Shown here piece by piece: positions 52,865 through 61,375 of a DNA stretch of 64,000 bases (the stretch's first letter is position 1; each line of letters opens with the position of its first letter). The notes under the pieces were generated by a model, which was given only the letters and a program-made list of their open reading frames with translations, was not told the origin of the DNA and did not search any database. The stretch comes from an uncultured Bacteroidales bacterium. Lineage in GTDB: Bacteria; Bacteroidota; Bacteroidia; Bacteroidales; Bacteroidaceae. The translations under genes and the position numbers were made by a program. The stretch lies in assembly GCA_945787885.1 (NCBI GenBank), contig CALZJF010000005.1, forward strand, positions 1 through 64,000, written 5' to 3'.

Positions 52865-54127
52865 ATGAAAAAGACATTACACATGCTGCGCCCTGCACTG
52901 CTGGCAGGGCTCTTCGCCAGCCATTTCACCCTCAGCCATGCAGCTTGGGAGCGCGTATTGGAACTGCCCGGAGCCTGGGGATTCCACGTCTGTAGCAAGA
53001 CGGGGGCACTGCTGGCTGCCGACTTCAAGACATATCGCGACGGCGGCATCTATATCTCTGAAGACCAAGGAAAGACGTGGAACAAGACGAACGTAAAGGA
53101 CTATACCTACACTCGCTTCGTAGAGGCGGGCGACTATATCTTCGCCCTCGGCTACGGCTGCCGCATAGCACGCTCTGACGACGGCGGACATACGTGGGAG
53201 GTGCTGAACTATAGCCGCACGATGGACGGCATCATCGCTGCATCCGACCTCGACTATACGGCGTGCTACGCCATGATAGAAGTGAACGGGAGGCTCTATG
53301 CCTGCGACTATGTGGGCGGAGTAATCTACAGCGACGACTGGGGCGAGACTTGGACGCACACCGCCGACGACCACTTCGTGGAAATCGTGAACAACGAGGG
53401 CAAGGGCGAGGAGAAGGCGCATCAGGTGTTGTACAACATTGAGACTATCAACGGCCGCATCTTGGCTTTCGGACTGGAGTGCGTCTATGAGTACGATGCC
53501 GAGCGCGATAAATGGAGCACGGTGCGCTTTGACAGTAACTGCATGTCGGTCTCTGTTCACCACAACGGCGCCATCTACTGCGGACGCGCCATCGAAAACG
53601 ATGATCCTGCGGCGGCCTTCCTGGAATACACGAGCGATGCGGAGAGCTGGAAACACACCACGCGCCCGGAGGGATTGGTGAGCAACTATGTCCGCTCGCT
53701 GGCAAGCGCTGACGGCCGTCTCTTCGTAGGCACCATCCGCAATGGGGTTTATCATTCGCCCGACGATGGCAATACCTGGGAAGCCGTGAACACGGAGGAG
53801 ATGCCGCTGCAATTTCCGGGCATTCCCGGTATGGAGAACTATAAGCTCGCCATCCTGAACCTCGGGGCCGACAAGGATTACCTCTACGCGGCTGCCTTCG
53901 CCAGCGAATATGAGCCAAACACTGAGCCGGGCATCTATCGCATTGCCCTCTCCGAACTGACGCTCAAGCCGGAACAAATCAGCACTGCTACCGCTGAAGC
54001 GCACTGCACGCAGGCCTACGACTTGCAGGGACGACGCGCTGACTGGAGCGACACCTCGTCCAAGCAGGCACCGGGCATCTACGTGCTGACGAATGGCACG
54101 CGCACGCAGAAGATAATCATCAAATAA
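52865..54127 (+). CDS. Secreted Asp-box beta-propeller protein with C-terminal sorting tail
   Basis: This 420-residue protein has a signal peptide (MKKTLHMLRPALLAGLFASHFTLSHA). Four Asp-box motifs are seen: SEDQGKTW, SDDGGHTW, SDDWGETW and SPDDGNTW, each turning one blade of a sialidase/photosynthesis-type beta-propeller. Sialidase arginines are not evident, so an enzymatic role is doubtful. The C-terminus (AYDLQGRRADW...GIYVLTNGTRTQKIIIK) fits a type IX secretion sorting domain, so it is likely a cell-surface or secreted binding protein. Repeats B4 and A6 follow. Confidence 0.8.
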   Translation: MKKTLHMLRPALLAGLFASHFTLSHAAWERVLELPGAWGFHVCSKTGALLAADFKTYRDGGIYISEDQGKTWNKTNVKDYTYTRFVEAGDYIFALGYGCRIARSDDGGHTWEVLNYSRTMDGIIAASDLDYTACYAMIEVNGRLYACDYVGGVIYSDDWGETWTHTADDHFVEIVNNEGKGEEKAHQVLYNIETINGRILAFGLECVYEYDAERDKWSTVRFDSNCMSVSVHHNGAIYCGRAIENDDPAAAFLEYTSDAESWKHTTRPEGLVSNYVRSLASADGRLFVGTIRNGVYHSPDDGNTWEAVNTEEMPLQFPGIPGMENYKLAILNLGADKDYLYAAAFASEYEPNTEPGIYRIALSELTLKPEQISTATAEAHCTQAYDLQGRRADWSDTSSKQAPGIYVLTNGTRTQKIIIK

Positions 54128-54136
54128 GGTAGGTTC
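54128..54136 (+). repeat. Outer fragment of family A copy 6, split by a B element
   Basis: GGTAGGTTC followed by TA is the first part of the A terminal repeat. The rest of the A copy resumes at 54321. The B element lies between, with TA on both sides. Confidence 0.85.
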
Positions 54137-54138
54137 TA

Positions 54139-54320
54139 AGTAGGTGTTCAAAATTAGTTTTATGTTTGAATGCTCTATTTGGATGCAGATTTTAGTCTTG
54201 AAATAAAGGAGCATAGCGGGCTATGTGACTGTTTTCAAGGCTGAAAGATGCGCCAAAGAGAGTGTGCAAACATAAATGGCATCAATAAATCTTAGTATAA
54301 ACTAATTTTGAATACCTACT
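54139..54320 (+). mobile_element. Complete family B element (MITE-like) nested in an A repeat
   Basis: This 182-bp element has terminal inverted repeats AGTAGGTGTTCAAAATTAGT and ACTAATTTTGAATACCTACT (19 of 20 complementary). It is flanked by TA duplications inside the A-type sequence GGTAGGTTC-TA-TAAATTAG. A TA target duplication is the mark of Tc1/mariner and IS630-type transposition. No coding capacity. The inner core (gagcatagcgggctatgtgac) is shared with family A. Confidence 0.85.
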
Positions 54321-54500
54321 TATAAATTAGCTTGCGATGTATTTGCGACTATCGTGCCGTAGGTTTTTGTTTTTCACGAGGGAGCGTAGCGGGCTACGTG
54401 ACTGAATGAAAGACAAAAACCTACGGTGCGAGAGGCGTGAAGACATCCAAGCAAGACAGAAACACTGCCTTACGTTGAAAACTAATTTATAAAACCTACC
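54321..54500 (+). repeat. Interspersed repeat family A, copy 6 (main part)
   Basis: From taTAAATTAGCTTGCGATG to CTAATTTATAAAACCTACC this follows copy 1 closely. With 54128-54138 it forms a full A copy interrupted by the B element. It ends 12 bases before the next start codon. Confidence 0.9.
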
Positions 54501-54511
54501 ATAAACGGAAC

Positions 54512-56329
54512 ATGAACCTCAGACGACTATACTTGGCTGCCCTCGCTGCCCTGCCGTTGGCGGTTTGGGCGCAGGCTACGCCCTATTGCGCCTACGCCTT
54601 CTCGCCGCCCTCGCTGCCAGAGGGGACGATGGCCTATGATGTCGATGGCGAGACGCTGCATTTCTCTGCCGTACAGGCTGGATTCAATCAGGGCGAGGCG
54701 TGGAAGGTGATGCGCGAAGAGGGCATTGCCACGGAAAACTGGTTTGCTGCCTCTACTTCCAGATATAAGAAAGGGGCGGACGGGACGGTGCATCCTGCCA
54801 ACGATTGGCTCGTCATGCCGCCTGTCTATATTCGCGCAGACGATGCTGTGCTGACATGGCGCAGCCGGGCGGTATGCGAGAACCTCAACACGCCCAACAG
54901 CTATGCCGTTCACCTCTCTGCTTCGGGCAATCAGCTGGAGGATTTCTCTGCCCTCACCCTGCTGGCAGACATCACCGACGATGCCGTAGGGCCGTGGGTG
55001 GAGCACAGGTTGGACTTGGGTGCCTACGCCGGGCGGCAGGTGTGGATAGCCTTTGTCAATACCACGCTGAACGGCGAGACGCTGGCCATAGACGATGTGA
55101 CGGTGGCAGGGAGTCAAGGCACGTATGCGTTCGACATTGCCACTCCGCCCTATGAGGTGGCGAACCTGGCCTTCTGTCCTGCCATCAGTTTCACCCAGCT
55201 CTCTGACCAGGCGATGGGGGGCTTCACCGTGCATCTGGAGGAAGCGCGCTCCGGAAAATCATGGACGCGCACGCTGGACCATCTTGACCTGCACGCCGGC
55301 GAGAGCACGACGATTCTGCTGGGCGAGACGGAGACGGTCAGCACAGGCGACACGCTGCAACTGCGGGCATGGCTCGACTTCGGCACTGACCGCACCGACG
55401 TGCTGGAGCGGGAGGTGGTCTATGTGGCGTTTCGCCCTCGCCAGAGCGTAGTCATTGAGGAGGGCACGGGGGCGTGGTGCGGATATTGCCCACGCGGCAT
55501 CGTCGCCCTGCGCCGTCTGAAGGCGAAATATGGCGAGGCAGTGCTGCCGATTGCCGTCCACTATGATGATATCATGGAAGTGGAGGGCTACATCGGGGCT
55601 GAGGGCATCTATTTCCCCTTGGGATTCCCCTCGGGCGAGGTGAACCGTGCGCACACGGCTCTGCCCATGCAGCAGTATTGGGACGAAAACGGCGAACACT
55701 GGACAACACTCGAAGGGGGATTCGAGACGTGCCTCATCGAGGAGTTGCAGCGATGTCCGAGTGCGGAGGTCAGTGTAGCAGCACACGTTGAGGGGCGCAC
55801 CGTGCAGCTGACGAGCGAGGTGCGCTTCTGCGTGCCGCAGCATCAGGCAGACCTGCGCATGGCGTATATCCTCACGCAAGACGAATGGTCGAATCCTGCC
55901 ATTGACCAGAAGAATTATCTTTCGGGCTGCGGCTTGCCGTTCGATGGCTTTGAAGACCTGCCGGGCAGCATAGCGGGCTTCGTGTTCGAGGATGTGGCTC
56001 GCGGAGCTGCCGAATCGGCGTTCCAGGGTATTGAAGGCTCACTGCCAGCAGACATCGAGGCGGAACAAACGGTCAGCCATAGTGCTGAACTGAAACTGCC
56101 CTCGGTGGTGACGGATGCTGCCGGATGCCACGTGGCGGCACTGCTGATTGACCACGCAACCGGGCGCATCGTCAATGCTGCGCGTGCATCGCTCAACGAG
56201 ACTGCAGGCATGACGGCCATCCACAACGCAAATCCTGCCCCACCTCGCTACTACGACCTCTACGGCCGCATTGCCACCCCGCAAAAGGGAGGAATCTTCC
56301 TCTGCAACGGACAGAAAATAATTTTCTGA
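54512..56329 (+). CDS. Secreted Omp28-like protein with thioredoxin-type CxxC domain
   Basis: This 605-residue protein has a signal peptide (MNLRRLYLAALAALPLAVWA). The N-terminal beta-sandwich (about 25-205, NDWLVMPPVYI... LAIDDVTVAG) resembles choice-of-anchor/cleaved-adhesin domains. A thioredoxin-like domain has W322-C-G-Y-C326 in EGTGAWCGYCPRG, as in Omp28-related outer membrane proteins. A further beta region ends in YYDLYGRIATPQKGGIFLCNG, a sorting-type tail. It is probably surface-exposed, possibly acting on disulfides. An A-family repeat ends 12 bases before its start. The LuxR gene follows 1 base after the stop. Confidence 0.82.
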   Translation: MNLRRLYLAALAALPLAVWAQATPYCAYAFSPPSLPEGTMAYDVDGETLHFSAVQAGFNQGEAWKVMREEGIATENWFAASTSRYKKGADGTVHPANDWLVMPPVYIRADDAVLTWRSRAVCENLNTPNSYAVHLSASGNQLEDFSALTLLADITDDAVGPWVEHRLDLGAYAGRQVWIAFVNTTLNGETLAIDDVTVAGSQGTYAFDIATPPYEVANLAFCPAISFTQLSDQAMGGFTVHLEEARSGKSWTRTLDHLDLHAGESTTILLGETETVSTGDTLQLRAWLDFGTDRTDVLEREVVYVAFRPRQSVVIEEGTGAWCGYCPRGIVALRRLKAKYGEAVLPIAVHYDDIMEVEGYIGAEGIYFPLGFPSGEVNRAHTALPMQQYWDENGEHWTTLEGGFETCLIEELQRCPSAEVSVAAHVEGRTVQLTSEVRFCVPQHQADLRMAYILTQDEWSNPAIDQKNYLSGCGLPFDGFEDLPGSIAGFVFEDVARGAAESAFQGIEGSLPADIEAEQTVSHSAELKLPSVVTDAAGCHVAALLIDHATGRIVNAARASLNETAGMTAIHNANPAPPRYYDLYGRIATPQKGGIFLCNGQKIIF

Positions 56330-56330
56330 T

Positions 56331-56921
56331 ATGAACGGAACACACTCCTCCATGCCCGTCTTCCACATTGCCATCGTGGAGAGCAATGTGCTGACAGGGC
56401 TGGGATTACAACAAATTCTACGCGACATCATCCCTACGGCAGAAGTCAGTCTCTTCACCTCGTTTGATGCTTTGCAAACGGCGGGATTTGAAGAGTTCGT
56501 ACACTTCTTTGTCGGATCGCGCATCTACTTTGAGCATACGCAGTTCTTCCGCGACCGCCGCCAATACAGCATCGTGCTCGTGGCGGGCGAACTGCAAATC
56601 AATGGCGTGCCGACACTGAATGTGTGCCAAAGCGAGCAGCAGATAGTAAAAGCCGTGATGGGACTGCGACGCATGGGACATCCTGGCAGCATGAATCCTG
56701 CCGCAAAAGAGGAACTTCTGCTCTCCGCACGCGAAGTGGAGGTGGCGCGGCTGCTGGCAAAGGGCTGCATCAATAAGGAGATTGCCGATGCACTTTCCAT
56801 CAGCCTCACCACCGTCATCAGCCATCGCAAGAACATCATGGAAAAACTTCATGCACGGTCGCTGGCTGACATCACGATTTATGCCGTCATGAACGGACTC
56901 GTAAACATCGGAGAGCTATAA
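56331..56921 (+). CDS. LuxR-type regulator with degenerate receiver-like domain
   Basis: This 196-residue protein has an N-terminal alpha/beta region (FHIAIVESNVLTGLGLQQILRD) that mimics a response-regulator receiver. It lacks the usual acidic pocket (E-S replaces D-D) and shows no clear phosphoacceptor Asp. The C-terminal HTH LSAREVEVARLLAKGCINKEIADALSIS (about 131-158, in the standard LuxR form) binds DNA. Phosphorylation-independent control is inferred. It starts immediately after the Omp28-like gene, so it is likely co-transcribed, and ends at a bidirectional terminator. Confidence 0.85.
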   Translation: MNGTHSSMPVFHIAIVESNVLTGLGLQQILRDIIPTAEVSLFTSFDALQTAGFEEFVHFFVGSRIYFEHTQFFRDRRQYSIVLVAGELQINGVPTLNVCQSEQQIVKAVMGLRRMGHPGSMNPAAKEELLLSAREVEVARLLAKGCINKEIADALSISLTTVISHRKNIMEKLHARSLADITIYAVMNGLVNIGEL

Positions 56922-56946
56922 CCCTTGAAATCTCCTACGGATAAAA

Positions 56947-56994
56947 AAACGGCGGGCGCACCTTACAAGAAGGATGCGCCCGCCGTTTGCGGTT
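56947..56994. terminator. Bidirectional terminator between LuxR gene and rhaM
   Basis: AAACGGCGGGCGCA (56947-56960) pairs with TGCGCCCGCCGTTT (56975-56988), extended by CCTT/AAGG inside. A and T runs flank both sides. Confidence 0.85.
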
Positions 56995-56995
56995 T

Positions 56996-57373
56996 TTACT
57001 CGTATAAATGGAACATGCGACGTAGCATCTTCCACTTTTCGTCTGACGTTTCGCCGGGACGGCAGACTTGGAAACGTGCGTTCCAGTCTTCCCACTCCTG
57101 CTGACGCGGCAATGTGGCCAAGCGTTGCATGGCAGAGTCCCAATCGAAGTCGGCAGGAGCTTCTACAATCATGACCAAATGGCAACCCGAACGATAGAGT
57201 TCCATTTCGAGAATGCCTACGGAACGGATGCCTTCCATAATCTCCGGCCACATCTCCTCGCGAGAATGCTGACGCTCGTAGGCTTCAAGCATGGCAGGAT
57301 CGTCCTTCAAATCCAAGATTTGCACATAGCGTTTCGTAGGGAAAGGATAGGTCTTAACGGGTGTTCCTTGCAT
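56996..57373 (-). CDS. rhaM: L-rhamnose mutarotase-like protein
   Basis: This 125-residue member of the DUF718/RhaM family has YVQILDLKDDPAMLEAYERQH (16-36), EEMWPEIMEGIRSVGILEMELYRSG and a C-terminal WEDWNARFQ and KMLRRMFHLYE. These small ferredoxin-like-fold enzymes interconvert alpha and beta L-rhamnose using a conserved His and Tyr. An N-terminal extension of about 15 residues is present. No other rhamnose genes are nearby. Upstream on the same strand is a promoter-terminator unit (57446-57707) that may be its leader. Confidence 0.85.
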   Translation of the reverse strand: MQGTPVKTYPFPTKRYVQILDLKDDPAMLEAYERQHSREEMWPEIMEGIRSVGILEMELYRSGCHLVMIVEAPADFDWDSAMQRLATLPRQQEWEDWNARFQVCRPGETSDEKWKMLRRMFHLYE

Positions 57374-57445
57374 AGAAATTTGTATTTTGAGGGATTACAC
57401 AATGGACAACGTGTGGACAACGAATGCGAAATAGAGAGGATGATG

Positions 57446-57485
57446 AAAAAAAAAGAGTTCCCCAAAACAAAAAAAACTGGGGAAC
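57446..57485 (-). terminator. Intrinsic terminator with T9 tail
   Basis: On the minus strand GTTCCCCA (57485-57478) pairs with TGGGGAAC (57464-57457), followed by TC and nine T. Confidence 0.8.
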
Positions 57486-57670
57486 CCGACATCATCACGG
57501 GGGGAAACAACTTTTTCTGACTGGAGACATATCTGCATTAACTACAGAACGTGACTCCTATATAGTTCTATTATTGACAAAATGTATGTGGAAAGTAGGG
57601 AAAATCCCATGCCTCCCACCTGATTCGTCCCCCTTTCTCCAGACTTATAAGCCTAACGAGGGGTGTTTTT
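57446..57670 (-). ncRNA. Candidate small RNA or attenuated leader of rhaM
   Basis: A consensus promoter (57677-57707) fires leftward. The transcript would meet a GTTCCCCA/TGGGGAAC hairpin followed by nine T after about 220 bases. Within it CTGGAGA and TCTCCAG can pair across about 120 bases, closing a long folded region. No reading frame is seen. It could be a stand-alone RNA (6S-like size) or a regulated leader, as rhaM starts 73 bases beyond the terminator. Confidence 0.5.
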
Positions 57671-57676
57671 ACGATG

Positions 57677-57707
57677 CAAAGTTACGCATTCCGCCTATAC
57701 CCTGCAA
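57677..57707 (-). promoter_or_regulatory. Promoter of the leftward transcript
   Basis: On the minus strand TTG (57707-57705) and TAACTTTG (57684-57677) are separated by 20 bases. Confidence 0.65.
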
Positions 57708-57847
57708 GTTTTACCTTTTGTTTTTTGACCACTGTCCATCCGAACTCAGCTTATTTTCAAGCATACGGGGTTTATTTTCAAGCATACGGGGTCAGTCCGA
57801 TAGTCAAGCAGTGCAATTTTGTCCTATCTCCGCTCCTTTCCTATAAT

Positions 57848-57867
57848 ATATACGCGCGCGCGTATAT
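57848..57867. repeat. Perfect 20-bp alternating purine-pyrimidine palindrome
   Basis: ATATACGCGCGCGCGTATAT is self-complementary and alternates purine and pyrimidine, a sequence prone to cruciform or Z-DNA. The stretch 57708-58024 holds nothing else I can support. Confidence 0.8.
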
Positions 57868-58024
57868 GCGCCCCCTGCCACACACTACAGAACGTCAGAG
57901 ACAATGCGCCCTTTATTGCCAAAAATGAACACTTTTTCTGCCAAGCATATCTTCCAAAAGATGCAAAATATGCACAATGCAAGCCTTAATTGTGCAAAAA
58001 CAATCAAATATCCCGCACAAAAGA

Positions 58025-58055
58025 TTGCTTAATGTGCAAGATAAACGTACCTTTG
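58025..58055 (+). promoter_or_regulatory. Promoter of the FadL-like gene
   Basis: TTG at 58025-58027 and TACCTTTG at 58048-58055 are 20 bases apart. The leader to the start at 58231 is about 170 bases. Confidence 0.65.
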
Positions 58056-58230
58056 CACTCGCAAATCAGCCGAAACGCCTACGCCGTGCAGACGATTACC
58101 ATACCGTGCGGAAGCGTTTTCGCCCTCTTGAAAGGTTCTGTACGGCTTGTTTCAACTCGAATCATGGCTTTCATGGCAAGAAAATACAGCACGACGGACC
58201 AATGTTTTGTACAATCCATTTCACGTAATA

Positions 58231-59712
58231 ATGAAGAAATTTTTCCTCACTGCCGCCATCGCGGCCCTCAGCCTCCCCATGATGGCGGGAGGACTCCTGA
58301 CGAACACGAACCAGAATGCTGCATTCCTGCGCAATATGGCACAGGATGCCCAAATCACCCTGACCTCCATCTACGCCAACCCTGCCGGCAACGTCTTCCT
58401 GAGCGAAGGCTGGCATCTGAGCATCAACTCGCAGACGGCCTTCCAGCAGCGCAATATCGACACGACGTTCCCCCTCTTCGCCCAGAACGTCAACAATCCT
58501 GAAGTGACCCATCATTACAAAGGCGATGCCAAGGCTCCCATCATCCCGAGCATCAGCCTCTCTTACAACAAGGAGCGCTGGAGCCTGCTGGCGCATTTCG
58601 CCCTCAACGGTGGCGGCGGAAAGTGCGAGTTTGAAAAGGGTCTCGGCTCGTTCGAGGCTCTGACGAGCAAAAATTTCATGCAGAACAAGGACAAAATCCT
58701 CCCCCTCTTGCAGCAGGGTGTGGCATCGACTGTGACCGACCTCTATAAAGCCAACGGAATACCTGCAGATCAGGCTGCCGCCATGGGAACAGAAATCGGC
58801 AACACGACCACCATCACGGGCTACAGTATGGACAGCTACCTGCGCGGACGTTCCTATTATTTCGGCCTTACTCTCGGAGGAACGTATAAGTTTACGGATA
58901 ATCTCGCAGGCTTCATTGGTCTGCGCGGCATCTATGCCAGCTGTAACTACAATGGCTACGTACAGGACGTGAAGGCTCACTACAACGTTCCCGCTAATGC
59001 ACAACTCCAATTCCCTGGCAAAACGGGTTCGGCTAACTTAGGCACAGACTTAGCCCTGAACTGCAACCAGACGGGATTCGGCGTCACCCCCATCATTGGC
59101 CTTGACTGGAAGATTAACGAGCACTGGAACCTTGCCATGAAATATGAGGCTCCCACGAAAATCAACCTGAAGAACGACAGCGAAATGAATGAGATGGCAA
59201 CCGCAATGGCAAATGCAGAAGGAAGCGCGCTGGCACAGTTCAAGGATGGTGAGAAGGTGCGCGAGGATATTCCTGCTATCCTGACTGCCGGTATCATGTA
59301 CACTCCCATCGAACAGGTACGCATCAACGCCGGCTGGCACTACTATTTCGACAAGCAGGCCAAGAAGTTTGGCAACAAGCAAGACCTGCTGAAGAAGGGT
59401 TCGCAGGAGTTCAATGCGGGTATCGACTGGCGTTTCCATCGTCTCTTCACGGTTTCTGCTTCTTGGCAGAACACGAACTACCGCATGGAAGATGCCTACA
59501 TGAACGACATCTCATTCAATCTGCCCAGCAACTCCTTCGGCTGCGGTTTCCGCATTCACCCTTCGAAGTATTTCAATGTTGACCTCGGCTATATGCATAC
59601 ATTCTATCGCGACCGCACTGTGAACACCGATTTGGGCAACGGTGTTAACAAGGTGGACCTCTATTCCCGTACGAACGACTGCTTCGGCATAGGTTTCAAC
59701 ATCTATCTCTAA
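58231..59712 (+). CDS. OmpP1/FadL-family outer membrane transporter
   Basis: This protein is 493 residues from ATG 58231 (MKKFFLTAAIAALSLPMMAGG signal). The N-terminal hatch has NTNQNAAFLRNMAQDAQ and the SIYANPAGNVFLSEGW motif typical of FadL/TodX proteins. Alternating beta-strands follow, and the protein ends in an aromatic-rich strand (NDCFGIGFNIYL), as expected for a 14-strand outer membrane barrel. It likely carries hydrophobic compounds inward. It is a single gene with promoter and terminator. Confidence 0.92.
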   Translation: MKKFFLTAAIAALSLPMMAGGLLTNTNQNAAFLRNMAQDAQITLTSIYANPAGNVFLSEGWHLSINSQTAFQQRNIDTTFPLFAQNVNNPEVTHHYKGDAKAPIIPSISLSYNKERWSLLAHFALNGGGGKCEFEKGLGSFEALTSKNFMQNKDKILPLLQQGVASTVTDLYKANGIPADQAAAMGTEIGNTTTITGYSMDSYLRGRSYYFGLTLGGTYKFTDNLAGFIGLRGIYASCNYNGYVQDVKAHYNVPANAQLQFPGKTGSANLGTDLALNCNQTGFGVTPIIGLDWKINEHWNLAMKYEAPTKINLKNDSEMNEMATAMANAEGSALAQFKDGEKVREDIPAILTAGIMYTPIEQVRINAGWHYYFDKQAKKFGNKQDLLKKGSQEFNAGIDWRFHRLFTVSASWQNTNYRMEDAYMNDISFNLPSNSFGCGFRIHPSKYFNVDLGYMHTFYRDRTVNTDLGNGVNKVDLYSRTNDCFGIGFNIYL

Positions 59713-59763
59713 CCACTATCAGCCAACAGATATTGGTTTATCAACAACACAGACACTAACTAG

Positions 59764-59800
59764 AAAGCCTGACAATCCGCCGATTGTCAGGCTTTTTTTG
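59764..59800 (+). terminator. Intrinsic terminator after the FadL-like gene
   Basis: AAAGCCTGACAAT pairs with ATTGTCAGGCTTT around CCGCCG and continues into TTTT. Confidence 0.88.
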
Positions 59801-59830
59801 TGCCATTTATGGATTTTCTTCGTAACTTTG
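59797..59830 (+). promoter_or_regulatory. ffh promoter
   Basis: TTTG at 59797-59800 and TAACTTTG at 59823-59830 are 22 bases apart, a little long. The T-run of the preceding terminator overlaps the -33 element. Confidence 0.55.
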
Positions 59831-59872
59831 CCGTTGTGAATACTTTAGATAATCTATAAGCTCTTAAGATAA

Positions 59873-61240
59873 ATGTTTGAAAACCTTAGCGAAAGACTCG
59901 AACGCTCGTTCAAGATTCTTAAAGGTGAGGGCCGCATCACGGAAATCAACGTAGCAGAAACCCTCAAGGACGTACGTCGCGCACTGCTCGATGCCGACGT
60001 AAACTATAAAGTGGCAAAGACCTTCACTGACACTGTGAAGAAAAAAGCACTGGGACAGAACGTGCTGACCGCCATCAAGCCTTCGCAACTGTTGATAAAA
60101 ATCGTACACGACGAGTTGGCTGAGCTGATGGGTGGGCACGCTATCGACATGCAGCTTGTGAGCCGCCCCTCCGTCATTCTCATGGCAGGTCTGAACGGTG
60201 CGGGAAAAACCACGCTCAGCGGAAAGCTCGCCCTCTTCCTCAAGACGAAGAAGAAGCGCCGTCCCCTGCTTGCTGCCTGCGACACCTATCGTCCTGCCGC
60301 CATCGAGCAGCTCCGCGTGCTGGCAGAGCAGATCGACGTGCCCATTTATATGGACTTGGAAGAGAAGGATCCCATCGTCATCGCCCGCGCGGCTTTGGCA
60401 GAAGCCAAGGCAAAGGGCTACGACACCGTCATTGTTGATACCGCTGGACGTCTGGCAGTGAACGATGTGCTGATGAATGAGATTGCTGCCGTGAAGGACG
60501 CCGTCCAGCCCGACGAGACGCTCTTCGTCGTTGATGCTACGACCGGACAGGATGCCGTCAATACAGCGAAGGAGTTCAACAGTCGTTTAGGATTCGACGG
60601 CGTCGTCCTGACGAAACTCGATGGCGACACGCGCGGCGGTGCTGCACTCAGCATTCGTTCCGTAGTAGATAAGCCCATAAAATTCGTCGGAACAGGCGAA
60701 AAGATGGATGCCCTCGATGTGTTCCACCCTGATCGTATGGCGGATCGCATTCTCGGCATGGGCGACATCGTCAGCCTCGTTGAGAAAGCCCAAGAGCAGT
60801 TTGACGAGCAGGAAGCAAAACGCCTTGCTAAGAAGATTGCCAAGAACCAATTTGACTTCAACGACTTCCTGAATCAGCTTCAGCAAATCAAGAAGATGGG
60901 TAACATCAAGGACTTAGCCGCCATGATTCCTGGTGTTTCGAAGGCCATCAAGGATGTAGATATCGACAATAGTGCCCTCAGCGGCATCGAAGCCATTATC
61001 CTTTCCATGACTCCGAAAGAGCGTCAGCACCCCGAAATACTGAATCAGAGCCGCAAACAGCGCATCGCCCGAGGCAGCGGACATACGATTCAGGAAGTAA
61101 ACCGCTTCATCAAGCAATTTGAGCAAACGCGCAAGATGATGAACATGATGGGCGGCAGCGGTATGAAGCAACTTATGCGCAATATGCCCAAAGGATTTCC
61201 GGGAATGCCGGGGATGCCAGGAATGCCTCGTCTGAAGTAA
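59873..61240 (+). CDS. ffh: Signal recognition particle protein
   Basis: This 455-residue SRP54 GTPase has an N-domain helix bundle (1-85). The G domain has GLNGAGKTTLSGKLA (106-120), DTYRPAAIEQL near 138-148, VDTAGRLAVND and TKLDGDTRGGAAL. The methionine-rich M domain ends in MGGSGMKQLMRNM and a GMPGMPGMP tail that binds signal peptides and SRP RNA. It targets nascent membrane proteins to the translocon. It is bounded by its own promoter and a long bidirectional terminator. Confidence 0.97.
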   Translation: MFENLSERLERSFKILKGEGRITEINVAETLKDVRRALLDADVNYKVAKTFTDTVKKKALGQNVLTAIKPSQLLIKIVHDELAELMGGHAIDMQLVSRPSVILMAGLNGAGKTTLSGKLALFLKTKKKRRPLLAACDTYRPAAIEQLRVLAEQIDVPIYMDLEEKDPIVIARAALAEAKAKGYDTVIVDTAGRLAVNDVLMNEIAAVKDAVQPDETLFVVDATTGQDAVNTAKEFNSRLGFDGVVLTKLDGDTRGGAALSIRSVVDKPIKFVGTGEKMDALDVFHPDRMADRILGMGDIVSLVEKAQEQFDEQEAKRLAKKIAKNQFDFNDFLNQLQQIKKMGNIKDLAAMIPGVSKAIKDVDIDNSALSGIEAIILSMTPKERQHPEILNQSRKQRIARGSGHTIQEVNRFIKQFEQTRKMMNMMGGSGMKQLMRNMPKGFPGMPGMPGMPRLK

Positions 61241-61295
61241 GGAGCAGGTGGCCAGGGTTCTGCCCTGATGCTTCTGCATCTTTTAGCTATATGAC

Positions 61296-61351
61296 AATAA
61301 AGACAGGTGGACACGTTTAGCAACGACTAAGCGTGTCCACCTGTCTTTATT
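61296..61351. terminator. Long bidirectional terminator between ffh and lemA
   Basis: AATAAAGACAGGTGGACACG (from 61296, continuing TTTAG) pairs over 25 bases with the segment 61327-61351, with one G-T pair and a 6-base loop. Confidence 0.88.
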
Positions 61352-61375
61352 CTATCCGTCTGCCCTGACAGCCTG

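Noticed and set aside
52877..54214. Minus-strand open frame of 445 codons opposite the Asp-box protein
   Set aside because: It starts inside the B repeat and mirrors the real secreted protein.
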